From the NCBI RefSeq assembly GCF_005938225.1, contig NZ_VCPC01000001.1, positions 1,054,001 to 1,118,000 on the forward strand: 64,000 bases of DNA. Direction: 5' to 3'. Made by a program: the position numbers and the translations under genes. Positions 52,477 to 62,365 of the stretch are shown one piece after another (positions within the stretch are counted from its first letter, which is position 1; each line of letters starts with the position of its first letter). The notes below the pieces were generated by a model. That model saw nothing but the letters and a program-made list of their open reading frames with translations, did not search any database and was not told where the DNA came from. Source of the DNA: Arenibacterium halophilum. GTDB taxonomy: Bacteria; Pseudomonadota; Alphaproteobacteria; Rhodobacterales; Rhodobacteraceae.

Positions 52477-55400
52477 GCCGTTTCAACCTGTCCGACTGGG
52501 CGCTGCGCCACCGGTCTTTCGTGTGGTTCCTGATGATCGTCTCGGTGCTGGCGGGGGCGCTGTCCTACGTCAACATCGGGCGCGAGGAAGACCCCGACTT
52601 TTCGATCAAGACGATGGTGATCGCCGCCGCCCTTCCCGGTGCGGACGTGCAGGAAACCCTGACCCAGGTCACCGACCGGATCGAGAAGAAGCTGGAAGAG
52701 CTGCCTGAGCTGGATTTCACCCGCTCGGTCACCCGCCCCGGCGAGGCGGTGGTGTACCTGGAGCTGCTGCCCGAAACCAAGGCGCCCGAGCTGCCGCGCA
52801 TCTGGCAGCGGGTGCGCAACATGATGGGCGACATCCGCCCCGAGTTCCCCGAGGAGTTCGCAGGCTTCCAGTTCAATGACAACTTCGGCGATGTGTTCGG
52901 CAACATCTTTGCCTTTACGTCGGACGGGTTCACCCCGCGCGAGGTGCGCGATTACGCCGAACGCACCCGCCGCGCGGTGCAGATGCTGGATGATTCCGGC
53001 AAGGTCGAGATCTTCGGCACCCGCGATGAAACCATCTACCTTGATTTCTCGACCGAGCGGCTGGCCGCATTGGGGGTCAGCCAAAGCGCGGTACAGGCCA
53101 CACTGGCAGCACAGAACGCCATAGTGCCTTCCGGCGTGATCGACGCAGGGCCCGAACGGGTGCTGGTGCGCATCGGCGGTCAGTTCACCGATGCCCAAAG
53201 CCTCGCCGACATCAACCTGCGCGTCGATGGGCGGTTCTTCCGACTGGCCGATGTGGCGACGATCCGGCGCGCCTATCAGGATCCGCCATCCGAGCTGTTC
53301 CGCTATAACGGGGAGGAGGCCGTGGGCCTGTCGGTCGGGATGCGCAAGGGCGCGAACATCATCGAATTCGGCGAGGCCCTGCACGATGTTATCACGCAGG
53401 CGCAGTCCGATCTGCCCATTGGAATCGAGATCCACCAGGTGGCCGACCAGCCGCATGTGGTGCAATACGCGGTGAACCACTTCCTTCAGGCGCTGGCCGA
53501 GGCCGTCGCCATCGTTCTCGTGGTCAGCTTTGTCAGCCTTGGGCTGCGTGCCGGGTTCGTGGTCACGCTGACCATTCCGCTGGTGCTGGCGATCACCTTT
53601 GTGGTGATGGATTACCTTGGCATCACGCTGCAGCGGATTTCGCTGGGCGCGCTCATCATCGCGCTGGGGCTGCTGGTGGACGATGCGATGATCGCGATCG
53701 AAACCATGATCTCGCGTCTGGAGATTGGGGAAAGCCTGACCAGCGCGGCGTCGTACGCCTGGACCTCGATTGCCTTTCCGATGCTCTCGGGCACGCTGGT
53801 GACGGTGGCGGGGTTCATCCCCATCGGGCTGAACGATTCCGCCGCCGGGGAATTCACATTCTCGCTGTTCGTGGTGATCGCCGTGTCGCTGCTGGTCAGC
53901 TGGATCGTCGCGGTGCTGTTCGCGCCGCTTCTGGGCGTGACCTTCCTGCCGTCGAAGATGAAACACCACGCCGCCGGTCCGGGCCGGTTGCGCCGGGGCT
54001 TTCACGTCCTGCTGCGCGCGGCGATGCGGTTTCGCTGGGTCACGATTGTCGCCACCATCGCCATCTTCGGCGGGGCCGTTTGGGGGATGCGGTTTGTCGA
54101 GAACCAGTTCTTCCCAAGTTCCGACCGCCCCGAGCTGATCCTGGATTTCACCCTGCCGCAGAATGCGTCGATCACCGCCACGCGGGACGAAATGGTGCGG
54201 ATGGAAACCCACCTGCAAGGCCATGACGACGTGCTGTTCTGGTCGTCCTATGTCGGGCGCGGGGCGCCTCGGTTCATCCTGTCCTATGATGTGCCCACGG
54301 CCGGCCCCAACACCGGGCAGATCGTGATACAGACGCCCTCGGTCGAGGCACGCAACCGTCTGCGCGCCGAGCTGGAGGAGGTGGCCGCCAACGACTTCCC
54401 CGGCAGCGATATTTTCGTCAAGCTGCTGGAAGTCGGCCCGCCCGTGGGCCGCCCGGTGCAATACCGCATCAGCGGGCCGGATATCGACGTGCTGCGCGAC
54501 CGCGCCCGCGATCTGGCGGCGTTGATGTCGGCCGATCCGCGCACGACGGGCACGGTGATGGACTGGAACGAACCCGCGCGCGTGGTGCGGCTGAACATCC
54601 TGCAGGACAAGGCACGCCAGCTGGGCATTTCCCCGCGCGACATCGCCTCGGCGCTGAACGCAATCTACGATGGCACCGCCGTGACCCAGTTGCGCGACAG
54701 CGAGTACCTGATCGACATTCTGGCACGGGGCGACGACAGCGCCCGCCAGTCGGTCGAGGCGCTGGCCGGGTTGCAACTGAACATGGATAACGGCACCACC
54801 ATCCCGCTGCGCACAGTGGCAACCTTTGACTATGGCACCGAGCAGCCGGTGATCCACCAGCGCAACCGGATGCCCACGATCACCGTGAAATCGGGCATCG
54901 CCACCAGTGACCAGCCCGATACCATTGCCGCCGCGCTGGCCCCCGCGATTGCCGAGTTCAACCGCTCGCTGCCGTTCGGCTACAAGGCCGTGGTGGGGGG
55001 CACCGTGGAATCCAGCGCCGACAGCCAGGCGCCGATTGCCGCCGTGGTGCCGCTGATGATCCTGATCATGCTTACGCTGATCATGGTGCAGATGCAAAGT
55101 TTCCGGCTGACTTTCGTGGTGCTGTGTGTTGCACCGCTGGGGCTGATCGGGGTGGTAGCGGCGCTGGTGCCCTCGGGCGCGCCGCTGGGGTTTGTGGCCA
55201 TCCTTGGGGTGCTGGCGCTGATCGGCATCCTGATCCGCAACTCGATCATCCTGGTGCATGAAATCGAGGTGCTGAAAGACGCGGGCAGCAGCGCCTGGGA
55301 CGCGGTGTTCGAGGCCAGCGACAGCCGGGCCCGCCCCATCCTGCTGACGGCGGCGGCGGCCAGCCTTGCGCTGATCCCGATCTCGCGGCAAATTTTTTGG

Positions 55401-55520
55401 GGTCCGATGGCATTCGCCATGATGGGCGGCATCATTGCGGGCACGGTCATCACGCTGGTCTTCGCCCCGGCGCTGTATCTGGCGGTGTTCCGCGTGCGCC
55501 GCCCGGACGCAGCGAAATAA
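52473..55520 (+). CDS. RND-family efflux permease (HAE1-like)
   Basis: A 1015-residue proton-driven inner-membrane pump. A helix after FVWFLMIVSVLAG, the large periplasmic porter loops and the TM4 proton-relay Asp403-Asp404 in LLVDDAMIAIE are visible. It is the last gene of the marR operon; no TolC-like outer-membrane gene is present, so a shared one is probably used. Substrates are unknown. Confidence 0.92.
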   Translation: MSRFNLSDWALRHRSFVWFLMIVSVLAGALSYVNIGREEDPDFSIKTMVIAAALPGADVQETLTQVTDRIEKKLEELPELDFTRSVTRPGEAVVYLELLPETKAPELPRIWQRVRNMMGDIRPEFPEEFAGFQFNDNFGDVFGNIFAFTSDGFTPREVRDYAERTRRAVQMLDDSGKVEIFGTRDETIYLDFSTERLAALGVSQSAVQATLAAQNAIVPSGVIDAGPERVLVRIGGQFTDAQSLADINLRVDGRFFRLADVATIRRAYQDPPSELFRYNGEEAVGLSVGMRKGANIIEFGEALHDVITQAQSDLPIGIEIHQVADQPHVVQYAVNHFLQALAEAVAIVLVVSFVSLGLRAGFVVTLTIPLVLAITFVVMDYLGITLQRISLGALIIALGLLVDDAMIAIETMISRLEIGESLTSAASYAWTSIAFPMLSGTLVTVAGFIPIGLNDSAAGEFTFSLFVVIAVSLLVSWIVAVLFAPLLGVTFLPSKMKHHAAGPGRLRRGFHVLLRAAMRFRWVTIVATIAIFGGAVWGMRFVENQFFPSSDRPELILDFTLPQNASITATRDEMVRMETHLQGHDDVLFWSSYVGRGAPRFILSYDVPTAGPNTGQIVIQTPSVEARNRLRAELEEVAANDFPGSDIFVKLLEVGPPVGRPVQYRISGPDIDVLRDRARDLAALMSADPRTTGTVMDWNEPARVVRLNILQDKARQLGISPRDIASALNAIYDGTAVTQLRDSEYLIDILARGDDSARQSVEALAGLQLNMDNGTTIPLRTVATFDYGTEQPVIHQRNRMPTITVKSGIATSDQPDTIAAALAPAIAEFNRSLPFGYKAVVGGTVESSADSQAPIAAVVPLMILIMLTLIMVQMQSFRLTFVVLCVAPLGLIGVVAALVPSGAPLGFVAILGVLALIGILIRNSIILVHEIEVLKDAGSSAWDAVFEASDSRARPILLTAAAASLALIPISRQIFWGPMAFAMMGGIIAGTVITLVFAPALYLAVFRVRRPDAAK

Positions 55521-55526
55521 CGCAAA

Positions 55527-55554
55527 GCGCCGCCCGGAGCGATCCGGGCGGCGC
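55527..55554. terminator. hairpin between RND permease and dctP
   Basis: GCGCCGCCCGGA (55527-55538) and TCCGGGCGGCGC (55543-55554) form a perfect 12-bp stem with a GCGA tetraloop. Only a short T stretch is found on the minus side. It may act for both convergent operons. Confidence 0.6.
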
Positions 55555-55573
55555 GGTCGCGCGGGGCGAGAGG

Positions 55574-56536
55574 TTACTGTGCCGCTTCGGCCTCGAGATC
55601 CTTCAGCATCGGCGCTTTCTCGCGCCATTCGGTGTACCATACGTCAATCGCAGGACCGAACCAGTCGCGGCCAACCACCTTCACCGGCACATCGGTGGTT
55701 TCCAGATCGGCCTTATACTTGGCGTCGATCTCGCCGTATTTCGCAACCATATCGTCGAGGGTGCGGGCAAAGACCTCGTCGATCACGGCGCGGTCCGCCT
55801 CGGAGATCGAGGCCCATTTGCGGCCAGACCCAATGGCGGCCATCGGGAACATCATGTGGTTCGACACGATGATCGACCCGGCGTGCTCATAGTATTTTGT
55901 GTTCCACGTGCCTTCCACGTCGATCTGCATCCCGTCGACCTGCCCATTGGCAAAGGCATCGTAAAGCGCAGGCAGCGGCATTGGCGTGGGCGCCGCGCCA
56001 AGGCTTTCCCAGAACGCCAGTTCCGGCGCGAACGGGATGGTGCGGATTTTCTTGCCCGCCAGATCGTCGACCGTTTCGACCTCGGTGCCGGTGACGATGA
56101 TCCGCATCCCGGCCATGCCCCAGCCGAACCCGACCAGCCCGAAATCGGCCATGCCGTCCAGCAGCGTCTGGGCGGTCTCGCCCTTCAGCAGATCCCGCGC
56201 GGCGGCCACATCTTCTGCGATGAAGGGCGCAAGGAAGATACCATAGTTCGGATCGCGGTTGGCGAATTCACCCAGCGTGAAGAAGGCGAAATCCATCGCC
56301 CCGGTCTGCAACTGCTGGAGCATCTGCGCCTCGTTGCCCAACTGGCCCGAGGGGAAGATCAGGATATCAACGCGACCTTCGGTCTTTTCCTTGATCTCGG
56401 CCGCGGCTTCGGTTGCGGAAATCGTCCACTGGTGCGGCGGCGGCGTTATCAGCCCCAGCCGGTATTGTTCGGCCTGCGCCGCCAGCGGCAGCACAAGGGC
56501 GCCAAGCCCCAGTGCAAGAGTGCGAAATATGGTCAT
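55574..56536 (-). CDS. dctP: TRAP transporter substrate-binding protein (DctP family)
   Basis: A 320-residue periplasmic protein with a signal ending near AQA|EQY. The pattern FPSGQLGNEAQMLQQLQTGAMDF is typical of DctP proteins. It shares one base with the dehydrogenase stop (TGATG), so it is the last gene of the dctQ-dctM-dehydrogenase-dctP operon. The ligand is likely an organic or hydroxy acid. Confidence 0.9.
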   Translation of the reverse strand: MTIFRTLALGLGALVLPLAAQAEQYRLGLITPPPHQWTISATEAAAEIKEKTEGRVDILIFPSGQLGNEAQMLQQLQTGAMDFAFFTLGEFANRDPNYGIFLAPFIAEDVAAARDLLKGETAQTLLDGMADFGLVGFGWGMAGMRIIVTGTEVETVDDLAGKKIRTIPFAPELAFWESLGAAPTPMPLPALYDAFANGQVDGMQIDVEGTWNTKYYEHAGSIIVSNHMMFPMAAIGSGRKWASISEADRAVIDEVFARTLDDMVAKYGEIDAKYKADLETTDVPVKVVGRDWFGPAIDVWYTEWREKAPMLKDLEAEAAQ

Positions 56537-57474
56537 CAGTTCTCTCCCTGTTTGGAATACTCTTCGCGAATTGGCGCAAGGGCGCGAACCACCTGCGGCA
56601 AGGCGCGATCTCGTGCGGCGGCCAGCACGGCCGGATCGCGCGCGTCAGTCGTCTGCATCCCCGCGATCAGCGCGGCGGCAGTGGCGTCATTCAAATCCGG
56701 TGTGCCCAGATCGGCCCACATGGCCTCGGTCGCGGGGCCAAGCGCATCGACATATCCGGCCATCCCACGCGGCCCGCCCGACAGGTGAAACACCCCGCCC
56801 GGCCCCATCAGGCACCAGCGCGGCGCGAGTCCTTCGGACACGGCGCGTTCGACATCGGGCAGCGTGGCCGCACCCGAGGCGACAAGGTGCACCGCCTCGC
56901 GCCACAGCGCGAATTGCAGCCGGTTGACCAGATGCCCCTGCATTGGGCGGGCCATGCGCAACACGGTTTTCCCCATCGCGGCATAGATCGCCTCGGCCCT
57001 ATCCAGCAACTTTGGCGGTGTGGTCGCCTGCCCGACCAGTTCGACCGTCGGCATCAGGTAAGGCGGGTTGCACGGGTGCGCGATGAACAGCCGGTCGGGA
57101 TGCGCCATACCGCGCGCGATATCGCCCGGCGTGAACCCCGAGGACGACGAGGCGATCGGCGCATCAATTGCGATCAGCGGCTCCAGCGCCGCCAGCGCGC
57201 GGTGTTTCAGGGCAAGCGTTTCAGGCAGCGCCTCTTGCACCAGATCGGGCGTGGGCGCGTCGGCGGCGTTTGTCACATGCAGGGGCGGTTCCGCGCCGTC
57301 GCGCAAAGTGCCCAGCGCGGCCATGACAGGCTGCGCCGCCTGCCATGCCTGCGCGACTCGGGCTCCTGCCTCTGGGTCGGGGTCGGCCACGATGGCTTGA
57401 TGCCCGGCGCCCGCGAAGGCCGCTGCCCAACCTGCGCCGATCAAGCCGCCCCCAAGGATCAGAACCCGAGCCAT
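56536..57474 (-). CDS. 3-hydroxyacyl-CoA-dehydrogenase-fold NAD enzyme
   Basis: A 312-residue dehydrogenase. LGGGLIGAGWA (8-17) binds NAD, and His133 in HPCNPPYLMPTVELV with Glu145 forms the usual catalytic dyad. The wording of this block is closest to L-gulonate 3-dehydrogenase, lambda-crystallin or carnitine dehydrogenase-type members rather than fatty-acid enzymes. ATG at 57474 overlaps the dctM stop. It presumably oxidises the imported hydroxy acid. Confidence 0.8.
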   Translation of the reverse strand: MARVLILGGGLIGAGWAAAFAGAGHQAIVADPDPEAGARVAQAWQAAQPVMAALGTLRDGAEPPLHVTNAADAPTPDLVQEALPETLALKHRALAALEPLIAIDAPIASSSSGFTPGDIARGMAHPDRLFIAHPCNPPYLMPTVELVGQATTPPKLLDRAEAIYAAMGKTVLRMARPMQGHLVNRLQFALWREAVHLVASGAATLPDVERAVSEGLAPRWCLMGPGGVFHLSGGPRGMAGYVDALGPATEAMWADLGTPDLNDATAAALIAGMQTTDARDPAVLAAARDRALPQVVRALAPIREEYSKQGEN

Positions 57475-58745
57475 CAAAGCGCATCCTTCAGCGCGGTCGA
57501 GAGCGACGGGAACACAGCCAGCAGGATCAGCACCAGCGCGATCGAGGCAAGGAAGGGCATGATCAGCCGGGCGATCCGCTCGGCGCGTAATCCGCTCATC
57601 AAGGCCGCGGTGAACAGTCCCGTGCCGACGGGGGGTGTCAGCAGGCCCATCGTCAGGTTGAGGCAGATGATGACGCCAAACTGGAACGGGTCGATACCGT
57701 AGACCCCTTGCGCCACCGGCAGGAACACCGGCACGATCAGGATGATTGCCGGGATCGGATCAACCACCATCCCCAGCATCAGCAGCAGCAGGTTGAGCAT
57801 CAGCAGGAACAGAATGGGCGAGGTCGTGAGCGACTGCATCCACTGCGCCACCATCGCGGGCAGGTTCTCAAAGGTGATGACCCAGCTGAAAATCTGCGCC
57901 GCTGCGATCAGGAACAGCACCACGGCCGAGTTGCGCCCGGCGCTGACAAAGGCGGGCAGGATATCGGCTGGCGACATCTCGCGGTAGATGAAAAGCCCGA
58001 TCAGCGCCGCCGCCGCAGCCGCAATGGCTGCCGCTTCGGTCGGAGTGGCGATGCCGCCCAGAATTGTGCCGACGATGACGATGGGGATCAGCGCCGCCGG
58101 CAATGCGTTCAGCACCGCCGCACCGCGCGCGCGCAGGGGCATCTTTTCGGTCGCGGGGAAGCCATGTTTGCGACCCAGCCACGCGATCACCGCGATGAAG
58201 CCGACGAACATCATCACCCCCGGCACGATTCCGGCGATGAACAGGTCTCCAATCGGTAACTGCGCGATGACGCCAAAGATGATGAACATCATCGAAGGCG
58301 GGATGATCGGGGCCAGCAACCCGCCCGCGGCGGTGATGGCGACGCTGACATCCTTGGGATAGCCCGCCCGCTCCATTTCCGGGACGGCGATGCGCGACAT
58401 GATGGTGATCTGCGCGACGGTCGAACCAAGGATCGAGGCCATCATCATGTTGGCGACAAGGTTTACATAGGCCAGCCCGCCCCGGATCGAGCCGAGCGTC
58501 GCCATCGCCAGCGTCATCAGGCGCCGCCCGATGCCGCCCGCGTTCATGAATTCACCCAGCAGGATGAACAGCGGCAGCGCCAGCAGGCCGTAATTCTCCA
58601 TCCCGCCGAACAGTTGCTGAGGGAAGGATTGCAACAGGATCCAGTTGCCGGTGACCGCGATATAGACCAGCGCGAGCAGGATCAGCGCGAAGGAGATCGG
58701 CACCCCCGCCAGGAGGAAGCCAAGAAAACTGCCCGCCGCGATCAT
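57474..58745 (-). CDS. dctM: TRAP transporter large permease (DctM family)
   Basis: A 423-residue membrane protein with about 12 helices of the DctM type. It begins MIAAGSFLGFLLAGVPISFAL. The GGLLAPIIPPSMMFII block is characteristic. ATG at 58745 overlaps the dctQ stop as ATGA. It transports with DctQ, using the solute delivered by DctP. Confidence 0.92.
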   Translation of the reverse strand: MIAAGSFLGFLLAGVPISFALILLALVYIAVTGNWILLQSFPQQLFGGMENYGLLALPLFILLGEFMNAGGIGRRLMTLAMATLGSIRGGLAYVNLVANMMMASILGSTVAQITIMSRIAVPEMERAGYPKDVSVAITAAGGLLAPIIPPSMMFIIFGVIAQLPIGDLFIAGIVPGVMMFVGFIAVIAWLGRKHGFPATEKMPLRARGAAVLNALPAALIPIVIVGTILGGIATPTEAAAIAAAAAALIGLFIYREMSPADILPAFVSAGRNSAVVLFLIAAAQIFSWVITFENLPAMVAQWMQSLTTSPILFLLMLNLLLLMLGMVVDPIPAIILIVPVFLPVAQGVYGIDPFQFGVIICLNLTMGLLTPPVGTGLFTAALMSGLRAERIARLIMPFLASIALVLILLAVFPSLSTALKDAL

Positions 58746-59302
58746 GTTCGCACCCCGCCCCGGCCAAGGATGTGCGCACCGGTATGGACCAAGCCGCAGA
58801 AACAGAAGACCGGCATCGCCAGCCAGAACCAGATTTTGCGGATACCCAGGGTCACCGTCGGCTCCTGATAGAGGAAGTTGAATGTCGCACGCGAAAATTC
58901 GCGGACCGAGCCTGCCTGCCAGAGGGTGATCGGATCGAACCACATCCACAGGATCACGGCGAAGAGCAGGAAGAAGCCAAACAGCAGCACATCGACCGCG
59001 CGCGCGAGGGCGTGACGCGCAGATTCGCTCAGCAAGTCGGGCAGAAGAGTCACGGCAAGGTGCTGACGCGCGAAGAGCGCGAGCGACGCTCCGGTCAGCG
59101 CGACCCAGATCATCAGGAAGACCGCGGCCTCGTCCACCCAGATCACCGGGCTGCCGATGCTGCGCGAGATCACGTTGAGCATCAACAGGCCAAAGATCGC
59201 CAGCATCAACGCACCGATCAGAACGGTTTCCGCCCGTGCGATCACGCTGTCGATGCGGGCCAGCACGCCCGGTGCCGAATCTGTTTGCGTTACTTGCGTC
59301 AT
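58742..59302 (-). CDS. dctQ: TRAP transporter small permease (DctQ family)
   Basis: A 186-residue four-helix membrane protein. VIWVDEAAVFLMIWVALTG and ARQHLAVTLLPDLL are typical. ATG at 59302 follows GGGAGG with good spacing; a GTG 6 nt upstream is possible. It heads the TRAP operon, behind an AT-rich region with an inverted repeat. Confidence 0.9.
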   Translation of the reverse strand: MTQVTQTDSAPGVLARIDSVIARAETVLIGALMLAIFGLLMLNVISRSIGSPVIWVDEAAVFLMIWVALTGASLALFARQHLAVTLLPDLLSESARHALARAVDVLLFGFFLLFAVILWMWFDPITLWQAGSVREFSRATFNFLYQEPTVTLGIRKIWFWLAMPVFCFCGLVHTGAHILGRGGVRT

Positions 59303-59330
59303 GGCCACCTCCCGGCGGTAAAAAATATCT

Positions 59331-59357
59331 ATATTTGACGCAGGTCAATCAAAATAT
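59331..59357 (-). promoter_or_regulatory. putative operator of the TRAP operon
   Basis: TTGAC (59335-59339), GCAG and GTCAA (59344-59348) form a perfect 5-4-5 inverted repeat. Flanking ATATTTGA and TCAAAATAT extend it with one extra A. It lies 29-55 bp before the dctQ ATG in the AT-rich promoter area, so a regulator, perhaps of the GntR type, may bind here. Confidence 0.6.
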
Positions 59358-59545
59358 TCACATTTTTGGCGACACGTCGTAATTATCGATGATTTTCAAG
59401 CGCCCATGCCGCCAGAGCTGCTGAGGATCCCCAGCAGATGCGAAATTTTCGAAATTTTAGACAGAGTGGCCCGGTTTGGGCCTGTCAGAGCGTCAGCCCG
59501 TCACAGGGCTATCCCAAGGTCCGATCACTCGGTGCTGTGGCGAAG

Positions 59546-59616
59546 GACAGGGGGGCTCTGCCCCCGTCCCTGCGGGACTCCCCCGGGATATTTTTCGCCC
59601 AAAGACGCCCGGGGGT
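59546..59616. repeat. GC-rich element with three nested stems
   Basis: GGGGGC-TCT-GCCCCC (59551-59565), GTCCC-TGC-GGGAC (59566-59578) and CCCCCGGG (59580-59587) with CCCGGGGG (59608-59615) are all perfect stems, with ATATTTTTCGCCC between the last arms. It resembles, from memory, structured elements that recur at gene ends in Rhodobacteraceae; a copy-number check is needed. It may also end ychF transcription. Confidence 0.6.
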
Positions 59617-59622
59617 GGGGGC

Positions 59623-60720
59623 TTAGGTATTGAAGAGGAAATGCAGCACGTCGCCGTCCTTGACGACATAGCTCTTGCCCTCGGCGCGCATCTTGCCCGC
59701 TTCTTTGGCGCCCTGTTCGCCGCCCAGCGCGACGAAGTCGTCAAAGGCGATGGTTTCCGCGCGGATGAAGCCTTTTTCAAAATCGCCGTGGATCACGCCG
59801 GCGGCCTGGGGGGCCGAGGTGCCCTGGCGGATCGTCCAGGCGCGCGCCTCTTTCGGGCCAACGGTGAAATAGGTTTCCAGTTGCAGCAATTCGTAGCCGG
59901 CGCGGATCAGCCGGTCGAGGCCCGGTTCTTCGAGGCCCATTTCCGACAGGAACATTTCAGCTTCGTCGGTTTCGAGCTGGCTGATCTCTTCCTCGATCCG
60001 GGCCGAGATGATGACATGGGCGTTGCCCTGTGCGGCGGCCATCTCGGCCACGCGGGCGGAATGGGCGTTGCCGGTTGCCGATTCATCCTCGGCCACGTTG
60101 CAGACGTAGAGCACCGGTTTCGTGGTCAGCAGTTGCAGCCCCTTCCACGCGCGGGCGTCTTCGGCGTCCACCTCGACGGTGCGGGCCGGGCGGCCGTCTT
60201 CCAGCGCGGCCTGGGCGGCGGCCAGCAGGCGGTCCTGCTGCTGGGCTTCCTTGTCGTTGCCCTTGAGCTTGCGCACCAGGTTGGCGCGGCGCTTCTCGAT
60301 CGATTCGAGATCGGCCAGCATCAGTTCGGTTTCGATGGTGTCGGCATCGGCAACCGGATCGACGCGGCCTTCGACATGGGTCACGTCGCCGTCTTCGAAG
60401 CAGCGCAGCACATGGGCGATGGCGTCGACCTCGCGGATGTTGGCAAGGAACTGGTTGCCAAGGCCCTCGCCCTTGCTGGCACCCTTCACGAGGCCCGCAA
60501 TATCGACGAAGGTCATCCGCGTCGGGATGATCTGTTTCGAGCTGGCAATCGCAGCCAGCCGGTCAAGCCGCGCGTCGGGCACAGCGACCTCGCCCACGTT
60601 GGGTTCGATGGTGCAGAAGGGAAAATTTGCAGCTTGGGCGGCAGCGGTGCGTGTCAGCGCGTTGAACAGCGTCGACTTGCCCACGTTCGGCAGTCCGACG
60701 ATCCCCATCTTGAATCCCAT
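59623..60720 (-). CDS. ychF: redox-regulated ATPase YchF (Obg-related)
   Basis: A 365-residue Obg-like nucleotidase with P-loop GLPNVGKST (9-17). [12 protein letters not shown] and [20 protein letters not shown] are diagnostic, and a C-terminal TGS domain ([14 protein letters not shown]-like) follows. ATG at 60720 follows AGAGG. Confidence 0.96.
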   Translation of the reverse strand: MGFKMGIVGLPNVGKSTLFNALTRTAAAQAANFPFCTIEPNVGEVAVPDARLDRLAAIASSKQIIPTRMTFVDIAGLVKGASKGEGLGNQFLANIREVDAIAHVLRCFEDGDVTHVEGRVDPVADADTIETELMLADLESIEKRRANLVRKLKGNDKEAQQQDRLLAAAQAALEDGRPARTVEVDAEDARAWKGLQLLTTKPVLYVCNVAEDESATGNAHSARVAEMAAAQGNAHVIISARIEEEISQLETDEAEMFLSEMGLEEPGLDRLIRAGYELLQLETYFTVGPKEARAWTIRQGTSAPQAAGVIHGDFEKGFIRAETIAFDDFVALGGEQGAKEAGKMRAEGKSYVVKDGDVLHFLFNT

Positions 60721-60882
60721 ATCAGGCCTCTTTGCGTTGCAACGGGCCGCTTCTATCAGCATCGCCGTGATGCGCAAGCGCCCCTCCCTCCCCCGGTGAC
60801 GCATCGCCGCAACAATGCACAGGTGATGCGCAGCACGGCCCCTTGGCTTCTGGCGCGAAAGACATATTTTACCGCTTCTCAG

Positions 60883-60892
60883 CTTTCGAAAG
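60883..60892. promoter_or_regulatory. palindrome just before the PagL-like gene
   Basis: CTTTCGAAAG is a perfect 10-bp palindrome ending 8 nt before the ATG at 60901. No Shine-Dalgarno sequence is visible there, so it could be an operator, and the message might be leaderless. Confidence 0.4.
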
Positions 60893-60900
60893 TTCGCACG

Positions 60901-61386
60901 ATGAAAACACTCGCTCTGGCATTCGGTCTGATGGTGGCCGCCATTTCCGCGCAGGCGCAATCCCTCGTCCTTGGCGCCGGGTATTCCGATTTCAGCGACG
61001 CCCGCGGCCGCGATACGGCCACACTGAGCCTCGAGTATCAATTTGCCCCTTTCTATTCGGGCCGGGTGATCGAAATTTCAACGCTGATCGCCGCCGATCA
61101 CGATGGCGAAGGCGACAGCTATGCCGGCGTTGGTCTGGGTGCGAAATGGCGGCTGAAAAACGACTGGTTCATCGAGGCCAGCACGATGCCCGGCTATTAC
61201 GACGCGGGCACTGCGGCGAATAATCTGGGCGGGCACTTCCACTTCCGCTCGTTGCTGGGCGTTGGGCGCACCCTGCCCTCGGGCAATGCCGTGTCGATGG
61301 CCCTGACACACAAAAGCAATGCCTCGACCAAAAGCTACAACCCCGGCGTCAACGCGCTGCTGGTACGCTATCATCTGGCCTTCTGA
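60901..61386 (+). CDS. acyloxyacyl hydrolase / PagL-like outer-membrane protein
   Basis: A 161-residue beta-barrel with a signal peptide (cleavage near AQA|QS). The THKSNAS motif places His137 and Ser139 as in PagL lipid A 3-O-deacylase, and NPGVN follows. In Pseudomonas PagL the third catalytic residue is Glu at His+14; here that position is Asn151. The protein may have altered activity or another function in the outer membrane. Start chosen for the signal peptide; the longer upstream frame is rejected. Confidence 0.75.
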   Translation: MKTLALAFGLMVAAISAQAQSLVLGAGYSDFSDARGRDTATLSLEYQFAPFYSGRVIEISTLIAADHDGEGDSYAGVGLGAKWRLKNDWFIEASTMPGYYDAGTAANNLGGHFHFRSLLGVGRTLPSGNAVSMALTHKSNASTKSYNPGVNALLVRYHLAF

Positions 61387-61479
61387 GCCAAGGTGACAAC
61401 AGCCGACGGGCCGGATGGTGCATTGATTTCCGGCCCCGTATTTGGCAACAGCGGGAAACCGTTCCACAGGATTGCACCC

Positions 61480-62271
61480 ATGACCCGCATCGATGCCAAG
61501 TTCGCCGACCTGAAGTCCAAGGGCCAGAAGGCCTTTGTTGCCTATGTCATGGCGGGCGATCCCGATTACGACACCTCGCTTGAGATCGTGCGCGGGTTGC
61601 CGGGTGCCGGGGTCGACGTGATCGAGCTGGGCCTGCCCTTTACCGATCCGATGGCCGATGGGCCGACGATCCAGCTGGCCGGGCAACGCGCGCTGGAAGG
61701 CGGGATGACGCTGGACAAGACGCTGGCGCTGGCCCGGGCCTTTCGCGAAGGCGACACCACAACGCCGATCGTGATGATGGGCTATTACAACCCGATCTAC
61801 AGCCGGGGCGTGCCGAAATTCCTGGAACAAGCGAAAGAGGCCGGCATCGACGGGCTGATCATCGTCGACCTGCCGCCCGAAGAAGACAGCGAGCTGTGCA
61901 TTCCTGCGCAGGAGGCCGGGCTGAATTTCATCCGCCTTGCCACGCCCACCACCGATGATGCGCGCCTGCCGCGCGTGCTTCAGAACACCTCGGGGTTTGT
62001 CTATTACGTCTCGATCACCGGGATCACCGGCTCGGCCGAGGCGCAGGCCGACGATGTCGCCCCCGAGGTCGCGCGCATCAAGGCGGGCACCGATCTGCCG
62101 GTGATCGTGGGCTTTGGTGTCAAGACGCCCGAAACCGCCAAGGCCATCGCCGGGGTGGCCGATGGCACGGTTGTCGGCTCGGCCATTGTCAGCCAGATCG
62201 AACATGGCAAATCCGTGGCCGATGTGCTGGCTTTCGTGCGCGGATTGGCCGACGGCGCGCATTCCGCCTGA
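61480..62271 (+). CDS. trpA: tryptophan synthase alpha subunit
   Basis: A 263-residue TIM-barrel subunit that cleaves indole-3-glycerol phosphate. Glu49 (DVIELGLPF) and Asp60 ([10 protein letters not shown]) are the catalytic pair, with a phosphate site at GFGVKTPE and GSAIV. ATG at 61480 follows ACAGG. trpB is not adjacent. Confidence 0.96.
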   Translation: MTRIDAKFADLKSKGQKAFVAYVMAGDPDYDTSLEIVRGLPGAGVDVIELGLPFTDPMADGPTIQLAGQRALEGGMTLDKTLALARAFREGDTTTPIVMMGYYNPIYSRGVPKFLEQAKEAGIDGLIIVDLPPEEDSELCIPAQEAGLNFIRLATPTTDDARLPRVLQNTSGFVYYVSITGITGSAEAQADDVAPEVARIKAGTDLPVIVGFGVKTPETAKAIAGVADGTVVGSAIVSQIEHGKSVADVLAFVRGLADGAHSA

Positions 62272-62365
62272 TTGTTGCCCAGAAATGAACGGTCTGTTGC
62301 CATTTGCAGGCCACTAGCGGCGATTATCCCTGCTTCATCGGCAATTGTTTCCGGTGGAGCAAACA

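Larger units (their letters stand above)
59303..59622. promoter_or_regulatory. dctQ upstream region
   Basis: A 320-bp spacer before ychF's 3' end. It holds the dctQ inverted repeat at 59331-59357, an AT-rich stretch to about 59400, a small stem (GGCCC, GGGCC near 59468-59482), and a GC-rich structured element at 59546-59616. No coding sequence was recognised. Confidence 0.5.

Noticed and set aside
51897-55640. Minus-strand open frame of over 1200 codons opposite the RND genes
   Set aside because: It is opposite a clear RND adaptor and permease; its composition is His/Arg/Gln-rich with no family features, an effect of high GC.
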